Part shown: piece after piece, positions 60,862 through 64,000 of the stretch
Position numbering within the stretch: position 1 is the first letter of the stretch
How the letters are laid out: each line of letters begins with the position of its first letter
NCBI RefSeq assembly: GCF_001742165.1
Contig: NZ_CP016444.1
Coordinates: forward strand, 1-64,000
Source: Burkholderia stabilis
GTDB lineage: Bacteria > Pseudomonadota > Gammaproteobacteria > Burkholderiales > Burkholderiaceae
DNA length: 64,000 nucleotides
Direction: 5' to 3'
The notes under the pieces: model-generated
The model's input: only the letters and a program-made list of their open reading frames with translations
Database searches by the model: none
Told to the model about the DNA's origin: nothing
Position numbers and translations under genes: made by a program

Positions 60862-62618
60862 TTCCGGGCCTCGACAGCCATACCGCCACTGGCGTCCGCA
60901 TCGACGTCGACGCCGTAGATCGACAACGCGCGCTCGCGCGAAATCCAGCGCTCGCGTACGTCGTCGATCACGGCTGCGACGGCGCGTGCTTTCGGTACCC
61001 CGTATCCGCCGCCGCCCGCGCAGACCGAGCGGATCGTCTCGCCCGGAAGCAAATCGACGTTCCCCGCCACGGGAATGTCACGGCACGCTCCATCCTTGTC
61101 GAGCAGAACCTGCGACGTCGCGCCGCCCGCACTGCCGCCGCGGGCGCCCTGTGCCGGATTGACGGAACCGTCGGCGACATACGCGACCGTCATCTTGCCG
61201 GACAGCGGCCCGAATTCGGTCACCAGGCTCGACGCGCCGCGATACTGCCCCGCGCCCTCGCTGTCGATCAGGAATTGCCGTCGGGTCACGATCACCGGCA
61301 TGCGCAGTTCGTCCAGCTCCACGCTGTCCAGCAGGCATTGGCCGCCGTTGCCGGCATGCAGCATCAGTTGCCACGCATCGGCGCGCGGCCCGGCGCCTCC
61401 GCCGGTGAAACCCAGAAACACCTGGTTGACGTACGCATCCCCGGTGTCGCCGCGCACGCCGGAGAGCACGCCGACCGAAGGCGGCTGGAACGGACCGCAT
61501 TCCGCGGCGCCGATACTCGCGGAAATGTCCGCCATCGCGACCTGGACCGGGCCGGTGACCCGGTCCGCAAGGTTCGTCGTCGCGACCGAACACGAAGTCG
61601 GATGACGCGGCACACCGACGACGCATCCTTCACGCAACTGGACATCGATGCGGCGGAACGCGCCGGCGTTCTTGGGAATCGTCGCGTCGATACTGTTGAA
61701 AATGCCGATCATGGCGGCGGTCCGGGCGCAGGATTCCGACAGATTCAGCCCGCACGGGTAGCAATCGTCGTTGTCGGTCAAATCGATGTGTACACGGGCT
61801 TCGTCCGGATCGATCCTGACGGTCACCTTGACGGTGATTCCGTCGGGCGGCGTGCCCGGAATCGGATCGTGCGTCGACGAGCGCTCCGCACTGGCGCGCG
61901 GCAGCTGGCGCAGCGCGGCGATCATGCGCTCTTCGCTGTAGTCGAGGTAGTCCTTCGTCAGCGCCTCGAGTTCGTCCCAGCCCAGGTCCGCGCCCAACGC
62001 AAGCAGCTCCTGCTCGCCGATGCGGACGGACCCGAGCATCGCAAGAAAATCCCCCCGCCATTGCTCCGGCACGCGAATGCGCAGTTCGCACATGCGGATC
62101 ACGTCGGATACCAGTTCATACTGCCGTTGCACCTGGACGCACGGGAAAATCAGCGCGCCTTCTTCATACACGTCGCGCGCAGTCCCCATGTAGGTCGTCG
62201 GCTGGGAATTGCCGCAATCCGCCTGGTGCGCCTTGACGAGGATCGTGAATCGGTGCTTGCCTTCGGCGTCGAACACCGGCGCGAGCAGCGTATGGTCCGC
62301 GGGGTGCGAGCAACCGTGGTACGGCGAGTTGTGGAGGAAAACATCCCCCGGCAGGAAACCGGGGTGCAGTTCCTTCATCGACTTCGACATCAGGTCCGGC
62401 CCGGACAGCACGTGAATGGGCAGGCTCTCGGCCGCCGCGACGAGTTCGTCGTCGGCAGACACGATGCAGCACGAAAAATCTCTCGCGATATTGAGCACGC
62501 CGGAGCGGCCGGTTCGGGCCAGCGTGTTCGACATCTTTCTTGCAATGCCCTGGAGCCGGTTGTTGACGAGAGCAAGTTTGACGCCGTCGCGGCGGCTTTG
62601 GGTCGTCTTTTCAGTCAT
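60858..62618 (-). CDS. Hydantoinase B/oxoprolinase subunit
   Basis: A 586-aa HyuB-type subunit. Typical segments include LQGIARKMSNTLARTGRSG near the start, PGDVFLHNSPYHGCSHPADH and the glycine-rich VCAGGGGYGVPKAR near the C-terminus. With HyuA it forms an ATP-dependent amidohydrolase acting on hydantoin, 5-oxoproline or acetophenone-type substrates. Length is normal. It starts 13 bases after HyuA. Confidence 0.94.
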   Translation of the reverse strand: MTEKTTQSRRDGVKLALVNNRLQGIARKMSNTLARTGRSGVLNIARDFSCCIVSADDELVAAAESLPIHVLSGPDLMSKSMKELHPGFLPGDVFLHNSPYHGCSHPADHTLLAPVFDAEGKHRFTILVKAHQADCGNSQPTTYMGTARDVYEEGALIFPCVQVQRQYELVSDVIRMCELRIRVPEQWRGDFLAMLGSVRIGEQELLALGADLGWDELEALTKDYLDYSEERMIAALRQLPRASAERSSTHDPIPGTPPDGITVKVTVRIDPDEARVHIDLTDNDDCYPCGLNLSESCARTAAMIGIFNSIDATIPKNAGAFRRIDVQLREGCVVGVPRHPTSCSVATTNLADRVTGPVQVAMADISASIGAAECGPFQPPSVGVLSGVRGDTGDAYVNQVFLGFTGGGAGPRADAWQLMLHAGNGGQCLLDSVELDELRMPVIVTRRQFLIDSEGAGQYRGASSLVTEFGPLSGKMTVAYVADGSVNPAQGARGGSAGGATSQVLLDKDGACRDIPVAGNVDLLPGETIRSVCAGGGGYGVPKARAVAAVIDDVRERWISRERALSIYGVDVDADASGGMAVEARK

Positions 62619-62631
62619 GTTCGTTGTCCTC

Positions 62632-64000
62632 TCATTCGACGTCGGTCATCACCAGGCTTCCGGACGGCGTCCGGCGTGCCTCGGCGCCAGGCGGCACCAC
62701 GATGGTCGTAAAGGGTGATTCGACGATTGCCGGTCCGCTGATGCGGTGCTGCACGCCGATGTCCCCGAGCCGGTGCACGGCCGTATCGACGTAGCCGGTG
62801 TCCGGGAAATACGCGCGGCGGACCCGCTCCTGCGGCGGCTGCGTGATGTCGCCGGCATGGCCGACGCAGGGCTCGGATGCGCCCCGCACACGCACGGAGA
62901 CCGTCGCACACCAGCCGACGATCTCGACCGGCGATGTGTCGTCCTGAATACCGAAGAGCTCCTCGTGGGCACGGTGGAAAGCGGCTTCGAACACCTTGAC
63001 GCCATCCGCATGCGTGAAGACGTCCGGGGCAACCGGCACTTCGATTTCCCAGACCTGATCCGGGTAACGCGCCTCGACCAGGAACTCGGTCGCGCCGTCG
63101 GTCCCGGCTTGCTCGAGGAACCGCCGGCAGTCGCCGTTCAGATCGTCGAGGACGTGGCCCACGCCGGAAAAATCGAAGCGATCGGTCCGCGTGAAAAACG
63201 TGCGGCGATACTGCGCCGTGAGGTCGGACATCAATGCGCCGCACGCCGATAGCGCTGCGCCCAACTGCGGAATGAGCAGGCTTTTGGCGCCGAGGCGTCG
63301 GGCGATCCACGCAGAGTTGAGGCCCGCCGCGCCGCCCCCGCCGATCAGGACCGCATCCTTCGGATCGACGCCTTGATTGACGGTGATCGTCTCGATCGCC
63401 TGGACCATGTTTTCCGTTGCGATCTGGATGATCGCGCTGGCCGCTTCTTCGACGGTTCTCCCGAGCGGCTCCGCGACATGCGTCCGGATCGCCTTCACCG
63501 ATGCGTCGACATTCAGCTTGCGCCGTCCGCCGAGGAAGAAGTCGGGGTCGAGATAGCCCAAGGCCACGCAAGCGTCGGTGACGGTCGGCAGATCGCCGCC
63601 GTTGTCGTAGGCGGCCGGGCCGGGTTCGGCCCCCGCACTTTGCGGACCGACGTGCAGCATCCCGCCGTCGTCCACCCACGCGATCGACCCTCCGCCCGCG
63701 CCGACACTCTTGATGTCGACCGACGGAAACCCCGTAATGTGCGATCCGCTCGGCGACTCGATGTGCGTCTCGCGTGTGACCGGAATTCTTCCCCGTCTCA
63801 CCAGACTCACGTCGTACGTGGTGCCGCCCGTATCCGCGACGATTGCGAACTCGCTGGGCTCGTCGACCGATGCGAAATAGCGGCCGGAAATGGGCGCCAT
63901 CGCAGGCCCCGAGTTGAGCATCTGGATCGGCATTCCCGCGGCGTCCGCCATGTCCAGGATGCCGCCCCGGGAAGTCAGCACGAGCAACCGGCCCTTGAGC
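62632..64000 (-). CDS. Hydantoinase A/oxoprolinase subunit (N-terminus outside window)
   Basis: About 456 codons of a HyuA-type subunit; the family is normally about 690 aa, and the reading frame is open through base 64000, so the start lies beyond the window edge. The ATP-binding region AIVADTGGTTYDVSLVRRG and the block GGGGAAGLNSAWIARRLGAK are present, and the C-terminal domain is complete. It leads the hyuA-hyuB-kinase-PLP enzyme operon. Confidence 0.93.
   Translation of the reverse strand, partial: LKGRLLVLTSRGGILDMADAAGMPIQMLNSGPAMAPISGRYFASVDEPSEFAIVADTGGTTYDVSLVRRGRIPVTRETHIESPSGSHITGFPSVDIKSVGAGGGSIAWVDDGGMLHVGPQSAGAEPGPAAYDNGGDLPTVTDACVALGYLDPDFFLGGRRKLNVDASVKAIRTHVAEPLGRTVEEAASAIIQIATENMVQAIETITVNQGVDPKDAVLIGGGGAAGLNSAWIARRLGAKSLLIPQLGAALSACGALMSDLTAQYRRTFFTRTDRFDFSGVGHVLDDLNGDCRRFLEQAGTDGATEFLVEARYPDQVWEIEVPVAPDVFTHADGVKVFEAAFHRAHEELFGIQDDTSPVEIVGWCATVSVRVRGASEPCVGHAGDITQPPQERVRRAYFPDTGYVDTAVHRLGDIGVQHRISGPAIVESPFTTIVVPPGAEARRTPSGSLVMTDVE

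Noticed and set aside
1..64000. tRNA, rRNA, CRISPR arrays, replication origin, prophage
   Set aside because: Read for these on both strands; none was seen.

Overview
The base composition (GC-rich throughout), codon use and gene content point to a plant-associated Burkholderia or a close relative. The core of the window is a complete Hrp2-class type III secretion system (T3SS) in the gene order known from Ralstonia and Xanthomonas. Around it lie candidate effectors, accessory peptidoglycan enzymes and, at the right end, an unrelated catabolic region. All family names are recognised from motifs, length and gene order; no database search was run.

Layout. 1-0.4 kb: decayed IS6-family transposase. 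0.6-20.4 kb: effector flank with two very large proteins (one carrying an Ala-Trp-Arg triad, AWR/RipA-like), an unknown 376-aa protein, a CX5R phosphatase-like protein, a coiled-coil protein, a beta-helix lipoprotein, a fatty-acid desaturase plus cupin, and a Pro/Ser-rich protein. A housekeeping-type amidase/LysR pair is embedded in this flank. 21.4-22.2 kb: HrpG-like response regulator. 22.5-33.2 kb (minus strand): F-box/LRR GALA-like protein, hrcC, hrpB (AraC-type regulator), hrcT, hrpB7, hrcN, hrcL, hrpB4, hrcJ, hrpB2, hrpB1. 33.5-42.8 kb (plus strand): hrcU, hrcV, hpaP, hrcQ, hrcR, hrcS, hpaA, hrcD, hrpD6, hrpE, hpaB. 42.8-50.0 kb: formyltransferase, lipoprotein, unknown proteins, a Cys-free secreted-helper-like protein, a Tlde1-like enzyme and an Hpa2-type lytic transglycosylase. 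50.3-64 kb: two regulators, then minus-strand operons for an MFS transporter, an SDR, an alpha/beta hydrolase, a class III PLP enzyme, an APH-like kinase and hydantoinase/oxoprolinase B and A. The last gene runs off the window.

Regulation can be read directly. PIP/hrpII boxes (TTCGB-N15-TTCGB) followed 30-32 bp later by a YANNNT -10 element lie before the hrpB1 operon, the hrcU operon, hrcD, the 1261-aa effector, the coiled-coil/phosphatase pair and the desaturase-cupin pair. Perfect boxes with a weaker -10 precede the beta-helix lipoprotein and the Tlde1-like gene. The expected chain is HrpG to HrpB to PIP boxes. The less expected members of this regulon (desaturase-cupin, Tlde1-like enzyme, beta-helix lipoprotein) are the most interesting result there.

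A second circuit, apparently undescribed, is visible in the catabolic region. A 16-bp sequence TTTACGGATANGTAAA lies in front of the XRE-cupin regulator, the winged-helix/ATPase regulator and the alpha/beta hydrolase operon. It suggests one operator tying two regulators to a pathway that combines ATP-dependent ring opening (HyuA/HyuB) with a kinase and a PLP phospho-lyase-like step.
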